Of a stretch of DNA of 64,000 bases, positions 43,269 through 51,732 are shown in pieces. The first letter of the stretch is position 1, and each line of letters begins with the position of its first letter. The notes under the pieces were generated by a model. The model was not told the origin of the DNA, searched no databases, and worked only from the letters and a program-made list of their open reading frames with translations. Source of the DNA: Lachnospiraceae bacterium (GTDB lineage: Bacteria > Bacillota > Clostridia > Lachnospirales > Lachnospiraceae); contig CAJTFL010000009.1 in NCBI GenBank assembly GCA_910575565.1, forward strand, positions 125,197 to 189,196. The letters run 5' to 3'. Made by a program: the position numbers and the translations under genes.

Positions 43269-45023
43269 ATGAGCATTGATAAGAACAGCAGGGCTGCCAG
43301 GCAGATGCGGAGCAGGAAACAGACAAAAAGGAGAAAAAGGAAAAAATCCTCCCCGCTGAAAGCTATCATTCTTTCGGTTGTGCTGCTGTTTGCCGCCGCT
43401 GCGGGAGGCGTGCTGTATTATGTACACCATTTATGGAATTTGACTACGGATTTGGATGTGAACATGGAGGAGATCCAAAAAAACCCTAACCTGGATATCC
43501 AGACGGAAACCGTGCAGAAAGGCTTCTGGAAGATTGCGGTTTTTGGGGTGGATTCCACGGACGGGAATTTAGGACGGGGAGCTAACTCGGATGTAATCAT
43601 CATTTGCAGCGTAAACCGGGAAAACGGCGAGATTAAGATGGCCAGCGTGTACAGGGATACGTACCTGAAGGTAGGGGATAGGAACCCTTACCGGAAGATT
43701 AATGAAGCTTACGCCAGGGGCGGGCCGGAGCAGGCCATGAAAGCCTTGAGCGAAAACTTAGATATCGCTGTGGATGATTTCGTGTCAGTTAACTGGAAGG
43801 CTGTAGCGGATGCGGTGAATAATTTGGGCGGGGTAGATATCGAGGTCACGGAAGCGGAATTTAAGCAGATTAATGGTTATATTACCTCCGTGGTGGAAAA
43901 TACCGGGGTATACTCCCAGCATTTAAAAGCGCCGGGCTTCCAGCATCTGGACGGCGTTCAGGCGGTGGCCTACTGCCGCCTGCGGAAGATGGACACGGAT
44001 TTTCAGCGTACCCAAAGGCAAAGGGCGGTGATTTCCCAGTGCCTGGAAAAGGCAAAACATTCCGATATCCGGGTGCTCCATGCGATGATTGGGGTGTGTC
44101 TGCCCCAGGTTGCCCACAGCTTTAAACTGGATGACATCCTGGAAGCGGCGAAAAACATTAATAAATATAATCTGGGCGATACCACAGGCTTTCCTTTCGA
44201 TTTAAAGATCCAGGATGTGGGAAAGCTGGATTGTGTGGTTCCGGAAACCCTGGAGTCCAATGTGGTTAAGCTCCATGAGTTTTTGTTTGGAACCCAAAAC
44301 TACCAGCCTTCAGATCACGTTGTGCAGATTAGCAGGGATATTGCTTATAACAGCGCCAAGCAGGCAGATTCCGGTGAAGAGCTTCGCCAGGAGGATATGG
44401 AAAAGATGACCTCATCTTCCGGAAAATCCAGCGGCAGCGAGGGAAGCCGCAAGGCGGAAGAGACGGAAAAATCGGACGGCACGAAATCCACGGCGGAAGA
44501 AAGACGTGACGGGGAAGGTGAGGAGTCCTCCGGGGAAGGAGAAAGCGAGGATCCGAATTTTCAGTCGGATGAATATGTGCCGGAGGATCAGCTGATCAAT
44601 GATCCTGGCTTAAGGCGGTTTGATGAGTCCGGCGCGGGAGACAGGACGGAACCGAGGGAATCGGAAAGCAGGGGGCCAAGCGGCACTTCCGGTACAAGAG
44701 AAAGGGAGACGGAGGGCCGGGAGCCGGGAAGCACTTCCGGCACAAGGGAGCCGGAAAGCAGCCCTATCCGCCCCACCGCGCCATCTACAGGCAATGGGCA
44801 GGAGGCTACGGTAGGCAGCGGCCCAGGGAGCGGCGGCGGATCCGGCAATAGCCCAGGCAGTTCTCCCGGCCAGGGGCCGGGAAGCAGCGGAAGCGGCGGG
44901 CAGACTGACGGCCCAGGCTCTTCAGGCCCAGGGATTGGCGGCACGGTGCATACGACCAGGCCCATCCCTGCAAAAGAGGAGCCTGAAGGGATTGAAGGCG
45001 GCCCAGGGTTTTTTAATGATTAG
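43269..45023 (+). CDS. LytR-CpsA-Psr (LCP) family wall polymer ligase
   Basis: 584 residues. A basic N-terminus (KQTKRRKRKKSSPLK), one membrane helix (AIILSVVLLFAAAAGGVLYYV), an LCP domain (about residues 75-330) with GANSDVIIICSVNRENGEIK, SVYRDTYLKV, NEAYARGGPEQAMKAL and CRLRKMDTDFQRTQRQR, which carry the Asp/Arg residues that grip the polyprenyl pyrophosphate. About 210 residues of Ser/Gly/Glu/Pro-rich repeats follow (GTSGTRERE, GSGPGSGGGSG). It attaches teichoic-acid or capsule-type polymers to peptidoglycan. Probably shares the wall-assembly role of the preceding L,D-transpeptidase. Confidence 0.9.
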   Translation: MSIDKNSRAARQMRSRKQTKRRKRKKSSPLKAIILSVVLLFAAAAGGVLYYVHHLWNLTTDLDVNMEEIQKNPNLDIQTETVQKGFWKIAVFGVDSTDGNLGRGANSDVIIICSVNRENGEIKMASVYRDTYLKVGDRNPYRKINEAYARGGPEQAMKALSENLDIAVDDFVSVNWKAVADAVNNLGGVDIEVTEAEFKQINGYITSVVENTGVYSQHLKAPGFQHLDGVQAVAYCRLRKMDTDFQRTQRQRAVISQCLEKAKHSDIRVLHAMIGVCLPQVAHSFKLDDILEAAKNINKYNLGDTTGFPFDLKIQDVGKLDCVVPETLESNVVKLHEFLFGTQNYQPSDHVVQISRDIAYNSAKQADSGEELRQEDMEKMTSSSGKSSGSEGSRKAEETEKSDGTKSTAEERRDGEGEESSGEGESEDPNFQSDEYVPEDQLINDPGLRRFDESGAGDRTEPRESESRGPSGTSGTRERETEGREPGSTSGTREPESSPIRPTAPSTGNGQEATVGSGPGSGGGSGNSPGSSPGQGPGSSGSGGQTDGPGSSGPGIGGTVHTTRPIPAKEEPEGIEGGPGFFND

Positions 45024-45175
45024 GGAAAAGACGAAGGCGTCGGAGTCCAGGTTGGTTTCAATCTGCCCCGGCGCCGATATTATACCGGAAGTCGAAAAGA
45101 CGGCAGCCCTGTATAATATGATGCATATAATAAGCGGCCTGGCAGCAGGCGGCAATAAGGGAAAGAAGGAGCAAT

Positions 45176-46519
45176 ATGGGAAAATATAATAAAGAAGACA
45201 TTCTGCGTATGGCAGAGGAAGAGGATGTGGAGTTTATCCGTCTGCAGTTTACGGATATTTTCGGAATGCTGAAAAATGTAGCCATTACCCATAGCCAGCT
45301 GGAGAAGGCACTGGACAACCGCTGTATGTTTGACGGCTCTTCCATTGAAGGGTTTGTCCGGGATGATGAGACGGATATGTACCTGTACCCGGATCTGGAT
45401 ACCTTTGAGATTTTTCCCTGGCGGCCCCAGCAGGGGAAGGTGGCGCGCTTAATCTGCGACGTGCACCGTCCCGGCGGCGCTCCCTTTGAAGGGGATCCCA
45501 GGTATGTGCTGAAAAAGGTGTTGAAATCCGCAAAAGACATGGGCTATGACTGCTGCGTAGGGCCGGAGTGCGAGTTTTTCCTGTTCCATCTAAATGATGA
45601 AGGCCTTCCCACCACCATCACCCATGAGCGGGCAGGGTATTTTGACGTAGGCCCATTGGATTTGGCGGAGAATGTAAGGCGGGACATTGTGCTGAATTTG
45701 GAGGAGATGGGCTTTGGGGTGGAAGCCTCCCACCATGAGATAGCGCCTGCCCAGCATGAGATTGATTTCCACTATGCCCAGGGGCTGGCTGCCGCAGACA
45801 ATATCATGACCTTTAAGATGGCGGTAAAAACCATAGCCAAGCGTCACGGGCTTCATGCCACCTTTATGCCTAAGCCGAAAGAGGGGGTAAACGGTTCTGG
45901 GATGCATATCAATATGTCCCTGTTTGACGAGCGGGGGAAAAATGTATTTGAGGATCCGAAGGACAATGCCGGATACGGCCTTAGCAAGCTTGCCTACCAG
46001 TTTATTGCCGGGATATTAAACCATATTGATGGGATGACCCTTTTGGCCAATCCCCTGGTAAATTCCTATAAGCGGCTGATTCCCGGGTATGATGCGCCTA
46101 TTTATAAGGGCTGGGCATCCTCGTCCAGCCAAAGCTGCGTGCTTCGGATCCCCACATCCAGAGGGGACAGTACCCGGATAGAGTTAAGGAGCCCGGATTC
46201 GGCCATGAACCCTTACCTGACCCTGGCAGCGATCCTGGCGGCAGGCCTTGACGGGATTGCCTGCCATGCGCAGATTCCGGATCCGGTAACAGGGAAGCTG
46301 TACCGGACGGCGTCGGGACAGAAGGATGGGAAGGATTTGCAGCCGATCCCCAGGACGCTTGGAGAGGCCATAGAGGCCTATAAGGCGGATCCTCTTATCC
46401 GCCGGGTGCTTGGGGATCATATTTACGGGAAATACTTAAAAGCGAAACAGGAAGAATGGCAGCAGTTCCGCGCCCAGGTTACGGATTGGGAGATCGGCCA
46501 GTACCTTTACAAGTACTAA
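45176..46519 (+). CDS. glnA: Glutamine synthetase type I
   Basis: 447 residues. MFDGSSIEGF, GPECEFFLF, HHEIAPAQHEIDFHY, NGSGMHINMSLF and the C-terminal SAMNPYLTLAAILAAG are the metal, ammonia and ATP sites of GSI-alpha. It makes glutamine from glutamate, ammonia and ATP. AGAAGGAGC precedes ATG. A hairpin and an ANTAR antitermination regulator follow, suggesting nitrogen-linked control. Confidence 0.96.
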   Translation: MGKYNKEDILRMAEEEDVEFIRLQFTDIFGMLKNVAITHSQLEKALDNRCMFDGSSIEGFVRDDETDMYLYPDLDTFEIFPWRPQQGKVARLICDVHRPGGAPFEGDPRYVLKKVLKSAKDMGYDCCVGPECEFFLFHLNDEGLPTTITHERAGYFDVGPLDLAENVRRDIVLNLEEMGFGVEASHHEIAPAQHEIDFHYAQGLAAADNIMTFKMAVKTIAKRHGLHATFMPKPKEGVNGSGMHINMSLFDERGKNVFEDPKDNAGYGLSKLAYQFIAGILNHIDGMTLLANPLVNSYKRLIPGYDAPIYKGWASSSSQSCVLRIPTSRGDSTRIELRSPDSAMNPYLTLAAILAAGLDGIACHAQIPDPVTGKLYRTASGQKDGKDLQPIPRTLGEAIEAYKADPLIRRVLGDHIYGKYLKAKQEEWQQFRAQVTDWEIGQYLYKY

Positions 46520-46543
46520 GGAAACGCTTGAATCAGCGTTTCC
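46520..46543 (+). promoter_or_regulatory. Hairpin between glnA and the ANTAR regulator
   Basis: GGAAACGCT (46520-46528) pairs perfectly with AGCGTTTCC (46535-46543) around a six-base loop TGAATC. No T-run follows. ANTAR proteins recognise hexaloop hairpins, but this loop lacks the typical A1/G4 bases, so assignment as an ANTAR site is doubtful. Confidence 0.6.
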
Positions 46544-46603
46544 CTAACTCTATCGGATAGCTTTTAGGCAAATGGCAGGGAAGAGGACTTGGGGGGTGAT
46601 GGA

Positions 46604-47143
46604 TTGACAAATATCGTGGTGGCATTTTCAAAATTAGACGATGCAAAAAGTATTAAGACGATTTTAATGCGCAGCGGGTTTCAGGTAGTCGCAGTCTGCA
46701 CAACGGCATCCCAGGTGCTGAATACCTGCGGGGACTGGGATTTTGGGATTGTGGTCAGCGGATACCGTTTTGTGGATATGATGTATGAAGAGCTGCGGGA
46801 ATGCCTTCCGGCTGCGCTGGAAATGCTGTTGGTTTCATCCCCGGCCCATTGGGCTGAGCCTGTCAAAGGGGTGGTATGTCTGCCTATGCCCCTTAAGGTG
46901 CGGGATTTGGTGAATACCCTTGAGATGATGAGCCAGGCCCAGGCGCGCAGGAGGAGGAAGCAGAAGGCTCAGCCCAGGAAGCGGAGTGAAGAGGATCGGC
47001 TTTTGATTAGCAAAGCGAAGGCACTTTTGATGGAACGGAACCATATGACGGAGTCGGAGGCCCATCGCTATATCCAAAAATGCAGCATGGACAGCGGAAC
47101 CAATATGGTGGAAACGGCTCAGATGGTGATCAGCCTGATGTAG
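46604..47143 (+). CDS. ANTAR-domain RNA-binding regulator with degenerate receiver
   Basis: About 179 residues. The N-terminal half has the fold pattern of a receiver (VVAFSKLDDAKSIKTILMRS) but the phospho-acceptor position reads DFGIVVSGYRF, with Ser instead of Asp, so it is probably a pseudo-receiver. A basic linker (ARRRRKQKAQPRKR) leads to an ANTAR domain (about 125-179; LLISKAKALLMERNHMTESE), which binds RNA hairpins and prevents termination. Such genes next to glnA are common in clostridia. TTG 46604 follows GGGGGG by seven bases. Confidence 0.85.
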   Translation: MTNIVVAFSKLDDAKSIKTILMRSGFQVVAVCTTASQVLNTCGDWDFGIVVSGYRFVDMMYEELRECLPAALEMLLVSSPAHWAEPVKGVVCLPMPLKVRDLVNTLEMMSQAQARRRRKQKAQPRKRSEEDRLLISKAKALLMERNHMTESEAHRYIQKCSMDSGTNMVETAQMVISLM

Positions 47144-47182
47144 CGGGCGTGTTTGCAGACAGACGAAACCAGGAGGATGGAA

Positions 47183-48001
47183 ATGAAGTTTACCAAAATG
47201 CATGGGATTGGCAACGACTATGTATATGTAAATTGCTTTGAGGAAAGGGTGGAGGATCCTTCATGGGCCGCCCGGTACGTAAGCCCCAGGCGGACAGGGG
47301 TAGGCTCCGATGGCCTGATCCTGATTGCCCCCTCAAAGATTGCGGACTGCCGGATGATCATGTATAATGCTGACGGTTCGGAAGGAGCTATGTGCGGAAA
47401 CGGGATCCGGTGCGTGGGAAAATACGCCTATGACCATGGGATTGCCGTGAAAAACCCCATGACGGTAGAGACAGGGGCAGGAGTGAAGACCCTTGCCTTT
47501 ACGGTGGAGGAGGGTAAGGTACGGACAGTGACCGTGGATATGGGCATCCCGGAGCAGACCTCCCGGCTTCCGGAACCGATTACGGTAGGGGAAAAGGATT
47601 ATGAATTTGTGGGGATTTCCATGGGCAATCCCCATGCGGTGTACTTTATGGAAGAAATCAAATCCCTGGATTTGGAAGAAATAGGGCCGGCTTTTGAATG
47701 CCATAAGCGGTTTCCCCATCGGACGAATACGGAATTTATCCGGGTGCTTGGCCGGGATGTTATCGAGATGCGTGTCTGGGAGCGGGGAAGCGGGGAAACC
47801 CATGCCTGCGGAACAGGGGCGGCGGCAAGCGCTGTGGCCGCTGTCCTGATGGGATACGCGGACGACCGGGTGGAAGTAAGGCTTTTAGGGGGAAATTTGG
47901 ACATCTATTGGAACCGGGAAACGGGTCATGTATTTATGACCGGTCCGGCTGAGGAGGTATTCCAGGGAGAAATCGATGTGCCAGTCTCAGAGCATGTTTG
48001 A
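47183..48001 (+). CDS. dapF: Diaminopimelate epimerase
   Basis: 272 residues. Both catalytic cysteines are present (ADGSEGAMCGNGIRC and ETHACGTGAAASAV), with FTKMHGIGNDYVYV at the start. It converts LL- to meso-diaminopimelate for peptidoglycan and lysine. AGGAGG lies six bases before ATG 47183. The stop codon is embedded in an inverted repeat (47989-48011). dapL, the enzyme making its substrate, is next. Confidence 0.95.
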   Translation: MKFTKMHGIGNDYVYVNCFEERVEDPSWAARYVSPRRTGVGSDGLILIAPSKIADCRMIMYNADGSEGAMCGNGIRCVGKYAYDHGIAVKNPMTVETGAGVKTLAFTVEEGKVRTVTVDMGIPEQTSRLPEPITVGEKDYEFVGISMGNPHAVYFMEEIKSLDLEEIGPAFECHKRFPHRTNTEFIRVLGRDVIEMRVWERGSGETHACGTGAAASAVAAVLMGYADDRVEVRLLGGNLDIYWNRETGHVFMTGPAEEVFQGEIDVPVSEHV

Positions 48002-48011
48002 AACACGCTCT
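47989..48011 (+). repeat. Palindrome overlapping the dapF stop codon
   Basis: AGAGCATGTTT (47989-47999) and AAACACGCTCT (48001-48011) pair at 10 of 11 positions with almost no loop. A similar half, CAAACGCGCTCTAG, occurs at 16601-16614 before cheV. It abuts hairpin D. Confidence 0.6.
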
Positions 48012-48071
48012 AGTACTGCGTTGCGTAAATAACGGTGCATATTCACTGGAATTTACGCAACGCAGTACTAG
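48010..48071 (+). repeat. Hairpin D, 62 nt with perfect 21-bp stem
   Basis: The 21-base arm CTAGTACTGCGTTGCGTAAA+T (48010-48030) is perfectly complementary to 48051-48071; loop of 20 bases. No T-run follows. The last 17 bases of the right arm (ACGCAACGCAGTACTAG) recur exactly at the end of element C (58943-58959). Confidence 0.9.
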
Positions 48072-48134
48072 GGATGAAGGAATAAAGGTCTTTTTGCGCT
48101 GAGGGAGCACGCTAAGGACAGAATGGAGGACATG

Positions 48135-49346
48135 ATGAAGATTAATGAAAATTACCAAAAGCTGCCAGGCAGCTATTTATTCTCAACCATTTCCAAAAAG
48201 GTCAAGGCTTTTCAGAAGGAGCATCCAGAAAAGGAAATTATCCGCCTGGGGATTGGGGATGTTACCCTTCCCATTGTCCCTGCCGTGATTAAGGCGCTTC
48301 ACCAGGCAGTGGATGAGATGGGAAATGCCTCCACCTTCCATGGCTATGCGCCGGATTTGGGATATCCCTTCTTAAGGGAAACCATTGCCAGGGAGGATTA
48401 TGAGAAGAGGGGCTGCGACGTTAAGGCCGATGAGATTTTTATCTCCGACGGGGCGAAAAGCGACTGCGGGAATATCCAGGAACTTTTTGGGCCGGAAGCA
48501 AGGATCGCCGTGTGCGACCCGGTTTACCCGGTGTATGTGGACTCCAATGTGATGGCGGGACGCGCCGGGGAGTACGATCCCTCATCTGGCATCTGGTCAA
48601 AGGTGATTTACCTGCCCTGTACCAGGGAAAACAGGTTTGTCCCGGGGCTCCCGAAGGAAACACCAGATATGATCTATCTGTGCAACCCCAGTAACCCTAC
48701 GGGCACTGCCATGACTGGAAAGCAGCTGAAGGTATGGGTGGATTATGCCAACGAGCATGATGCGGTGATCCTGTATGACGCTGCCTACGAGGCTTATATT
48801 TCCGACAGGGAAGTGCCCCATAGTATTTATGAGGTGGAAGGGGCAAAAACCTGTGCCATCGAGTTCCGCTCCTTTTCAAAAAATGCAGGCTTTACCGGGA
48901 TGCGCCTGGGATTTACGGTAGTCCCCAAGGAACTTAGCTTTGGCGGGGCTTCCCTCCATGATATGTGGGCGCGCCGCCACGGGACAAAGTATAACGGCGC
49001 ACCCTATATCCAGCAGAAGGCAGGGATGGCTGTATACAGCCAAGAAGGCCGCAGGGAATTGGCAGAGCAGGTGGCTTATTATATGCGGAATGCAAGGACC
49101 ATTGCCCAGGGCCTGGAGGAGGCCGGGTATGAGGTGGCGGGAGGGGTAAATTCCCCCTATGTGTGGCTTCATACCGGTAAGCTGACTTCCTGGGAATTTT
49201 TCGACCGCCTGCTGGAAAATGCCCAGGTGGTGGGAACGCCAGGCAGCGGCTTCGGCCCCAGCGGGGAGCATTATTTTCGGCTGACTGGATTTGGAACCTA
49301 TGAAAATACGGTGAAAGCGATAGAGCGGATCAAAACATATGGATGA
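48135..49346 (+). CDS. dapL: LL-diaminopimelate aminotransferase
   Basis: 403 residues starting MKINENYQKLPGSYLF. IRLGIGDVTLPIVP, ISDGAKSDCGNIQELF, LCNPSNPTGTAMTG and PLP lysine in FRSFSKNAGFTGMRLGF are DapL signatures (DapL2 type). It makes LL-DAP directly from tetrahydrodipicolinate, bypassing DapD/C/E. GGAGGA precedes ATG 48135. Its 3' end overlaps the Lrp-family gene by eight bases. Confidence 0.95.
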   Translation: MKINENYQKLPGSYLFSTISKKVKAFQKEHPEKEIIRLGIGDVTLPIVPAVIKALHQAVDEMGNASTFHGYAPDLGYPFLRETIAREDYEKRGCDVKADEIFISDGAKSDCGNIQELFGPEARIAVCDPVYPVYVDSNVMAGRAGEYDPSSGIWSKVIYLPCTRENRFVPGLPKETPDMIYLCNPSNPTGTAMTGKQLKVWVDYANEHDAVILYDAAYEAYISDREVPHSIYEVEGAKTCAIEFRSFSKNAGFTGMRLGFTVVPKELSFGGASLHDMWARRHGTKYNGAPYIQQKAGMAVYSQEGRRELAEQVAYYMRNARTIAQGLEEAGYEVAGGVNSPYVWLHTGKLTSWEFFDRLLENAQVVGTPGSGFGPSGEHYFRLTGFGTYENTVKAIERIKTYG

Positions 49347-49776
49347 TATTGATCGTAAGATTTTAAAATTGCTGCAGGAAAATGCAAGGATGTCCCTAAA
49401 GGCCATCGCTGAGAAAACCTTCCTCTCTTCGCCGGCGGTATCGGCGCGGATGGAAAAATTGGAGAAGGAGGGAATTCTGTCCGGCTACCATGCAGTTGTG
49501 GATCCCATTAAGCTGGGCTATCATATTATCGCCTACATTAACTTAAATGTGATGGCGGATGACAAGGAAAAGTTTTACGCCTATGCCCAGGCTGTGCCCA
49601 ATGTCTTAGAGTGCAGCTGCGTTACCGGGGAGTATTCCATGCTCCTTAAGGTGGCCTTTGGCAGCACCATGGAGCTGGATCACTTTATTGGCCAGCTGCA
49701 GAGATTCGGGAAAACCAGCACCCAGATTGTATTTTCCACTCATGTAGGGCCGAGAGGGGTGGATGTGGGAGGGTGA
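49339..49776 (+). CDS. Lrp/AsnC-family transcriptional regulator
   Basis: 145 residues: N-terminal helix-turn-helix (MDDIDRKILKLLQENARMSL, SSPAVSARMEKLEKEGILSG) and C-terminal RAM/ligand domain (about 65-140). Overlap with dapL suggests it is made with, and may sense the product of, the diaminopimelate/lysine branch. A hairpin directly after the stop ends the unit. Confidence 0.92.
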   Translation: MDDIDRKILKLLQENARMSLKAIAEKTFLSSPAVSARMEKLEKEGILSGYHAVVDPIKLGYHIIAYINLNVMADDKEKFYAYAQAVPNVLECSCVTGEYSMLLKVAFGSTMELDHFIGQLQRFGKTSTQIVFSTHVGPRGVDVGG

Positions 49777-49797
49777 AGGCTTTCGTGAAAGCCTTTG
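49776..49797 (+). terminator. Hairpin directly after the Lrp-family gene
   Basis: AAGGCTTTC (49776-49784) and GAAAGCCTT (49787-49795) are perfectly complementary, followed by only TTGCT. It supports placing the start of the next gene downstream at 49875 rather than at the overlapping GTG 49773. Confidence 0.6.
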
Positions 49798-49874
49798 CTG
49801 AGGGGAAAATCAGGAAACAGTGGGACTTCTGCCGCATATCCTTTTATAAAGATATGATTGTTGGAAGTGGAGCA

Positions 49875-50636
49875 ATGGATGGTATGCCTACTGTTGTTAT
49901 AGATGCGGGCCACGGCGGACAGGAGCCAGGAGCCATTTACGGAGGAAGGAAGGAAAAGGATGATAACCTAAGGCTGGCTTTGGCCGTGGGGGATCTTTTG
50001 GAGAATGCCGGGATACGGACGCTTTACACCCGGACGGGGGACATTGCCCAGACGCCCTTGGAGAAAGCCAAAATCGGCAACCGTTCGGATGCGGATTACT
50101 TTATTTCCTTCCACCGGAACGCCATGCCGGTGGCTGGAAGCGGCTCCGGAGCCTTGACCTTGGTTTACGAAAAGGAGGGGGAGGCCGGGAAGCTGGCGGA
50201 GAAGGTGCAGAAGGCTCTGGTGGATGCAGGGTTTGCGGATCTGGGCGTTCAGGAAAGGCCGGGGCTGGCAGTCCTTGGGCGCACCAGGATGCCGGCCATC
50301 CTGATTGAAACCGGGTTTATTGACAATGAGCGGGATAACGCTTTTTTTGATCAGAATTTTGATCGGATTGCCAGGGGGATCGCCGACGCGATTATTGAAT
50401 CTTTCCGGGAGGAGGAGAAGCCGGTTTACTACCAGATCCAGACGGCGGCTTACCAAAACCAGGCACTGGCAAGGCAGATGGAAAGCCAGCTTCAGGCTCA
50501 GGGCTTCCCGGTATTTCTGGTCTATGAGGACGGTTTGTATAAGGTGCGGGTAGGGGCATTTTTAAACCTGGACAATGCGGTGCACATGGAGCAGGAATTA
50601 AGGAGCTATGGGTATCCAACGGTGATCGTTACTTAA
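49875..50636 (+). CDS. N-acetylmuramoyl-L-alanine amidase with SPOR domain
   Basis: 253 residues. Amidase_3 domain (residues 4-175) with VVIDAGHGGQEPGA (zinc His), Glu in RKEKDDNLRLALAVG, FHRNAM and catalytic Glu in ILIETGFIDN; C-terminal SPOR domain (about 183-253; YYQIQTAAYQNQALARQM, YKVRVGAF) that binds denuded septal glycan. It cleaves the amide between MurNAc and the stem peptide. No signal peptide is visible with this start or with the GTG at 49773; such amidases without signal often act in spore mother-cell lysis. Confidence 0.88.
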   Translation: MDGMPTVVIDAGHGGQEPGAIYGGRKEKDDNLRLALAVGDLLENAGIRTLYTRTGDIAQTPLEKAKIGNRSDADYFISFHRNAMPVAGSGSGALTLVYEKEGEAGKLAEKVQKALVDAGFADLGVQERPGLAVLGRTRMPAILIETGFIDNERDNAFFDQNFDRIARGIADAIIESFREEEKPVYYQIQTAAYQNQALARQMESQLQAQGFPVFLVYEDGLYKVRVGAFLNLDNAVHMEQELRSYGYPTVIVT

Positions 50637-50757
50637 AATTCGGGATGGACTGCCGATATATAAAGTATAAGCGGGCAATACTGCTGGTTTTCCTGATGAT
50701 AGGGCAGAGGCGTTGTTCAAGCTTAAGGGCGGCAAATGAAGAGCAGGAGGCGGTACG

Positions 50758-51399
50758 ATGGATGAGAGACGACTGGTAGTGACCATAGGGCGGCAGTATG
50801 GCAGCGGAGGGGCGGAGATTGGGGCAAAGCTGGCAAAGGATCTGGGCCTTGATGTGTATGACAAAAATATCCTGCGCATGAATTCCAACCAAAGCGGGAT
50901 CAAGGAAAGTTATTTCCACCTGGCGGATGAGAGGGCAGGCAGCAAGCTTTTGTATAAGATTGTGGCCGGGCTGACGCCGGAGATGAAGGCTCCTTCATTC
51001 GGCTCGGACTTAATTACGGCGGATAACCTGTTCCGATTCCAGTCGGAAGTAATCCGCAGGCTGGCACAGGCTCAGAACTGCGTGATTATCGGGCGGTGCG
51101 CAGATTATGTGCTGGACGGCATGGATGGGCTGGTCAAGGTCTTCCTCTACGCAGACATGGATGCCCGGATCCGCAGGATCACGGAGAAAGGCTATTTTGC
51201 CCCCCAGGATGTGAAAAAGAACATCAAAAAGATCGATCGGGAGCGGCGGGAGTACCACCGGTACTATACCGGAAAGGACTGGGAAAGCCTGGAAAACTAT
51301 GATTTAATGCTGAATACGGCAAGGCTTGGGGCAGAGGGCACGGTTTTGGCCATTAAACGTTACCTGGAGGTCAGGGGTTTTGGGGATCTTGTGAAGTAA
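50758..51399 (+). CDS. Cytidylate kinase-like family protein
   Basis: 213 residues. P-loop-like VTIGRQYGSGGAEIGAKLAK, NCVIIGRCADYVL and a lid RERREYHRYYTGKDW fit the AAA_26/cytidylate-kinase-like family, distinct from the Cmk at 32.2 kb. The P-loop lacks the Lys of a normal Walker A (GSGGAEIG), as is typical for this family; the substrate is unknown. Single gene with a terminator-like hairpin 140 bases downstream. Confidence 0.85.
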   Translation: MDERRLVVTIGRQYGSGGAEIGAKLAKDLGLDVYDKNILRMNSNQSGIKESYFHLADERAGSKLLYKIVAGLTPEMKAPSFGSDLITADNLFRFQSEVIRRLAQAQNCVIIGRCADYVLDGMDGLVKVFLYADMDARIRRITEKGYFAPQDVKKNIKKIDRERREYHRYYTGKDWESLENYDLMLNTARLGAEGTVLAIKRYLEVRGFGDLVK

Positions 51400-51536
51400 A
51401 TCCCGGGCAGATTTTTCGCGATAAGTCCTTGGCAATTAGGCAAAGCTTAGGTGTAAAGAACTTAGGCGGCGAAAAAAGTGATTGACAGAGTTTGGAAAAA
51501 GGAATATACCATGCTTATTCATAAAACGTTATGGAT

Positions 51537-51569
51537 AAAGGCGTTCTGCGTAGGGCAGGACGCCTTTTC
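51537..51569. terminator. Terminator between the convergent cmk-like and yihY genes
   Basis: AAAGGCGTTCTGC pairs with GCAGGACGCCTTTT with one mismatch around GTAGG. T-rich on the plus strand and A-rich before it, so it could act in both directions. The rest of 51400-51732 shows no credible gene. Confidence 0.7.
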
Positions 51570-51732
51570 CCGTTCCCGGGAAAGCGCTGCCGGCTGCCTG
51601 GAAAAAGGCCATGCAGTTTGCCCGGAATCCATAAATATTCTAAAGGCTTGGTAAAAAATATGGTAAAGACGATAGCGGCGGTGCGCAGTCCCAAAGCGTG
51701 GGGGCGCTGGTGTACCGACACGGGGATGCTGC

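Noticed and set aside
46520..46543. Canonical ANTAR target hairpin pair
   Set aside because: Only one hexaloop hairpin is present and its loop lacks the usual A at position 1 and G at position 4; no terminator follows.
48085..48110. GCTGAGGGAGCACGC resembles the first bases of R2
   Set aside because: Only about 12 bases match and the rest of R2 is absent; chance cannot be excluded.
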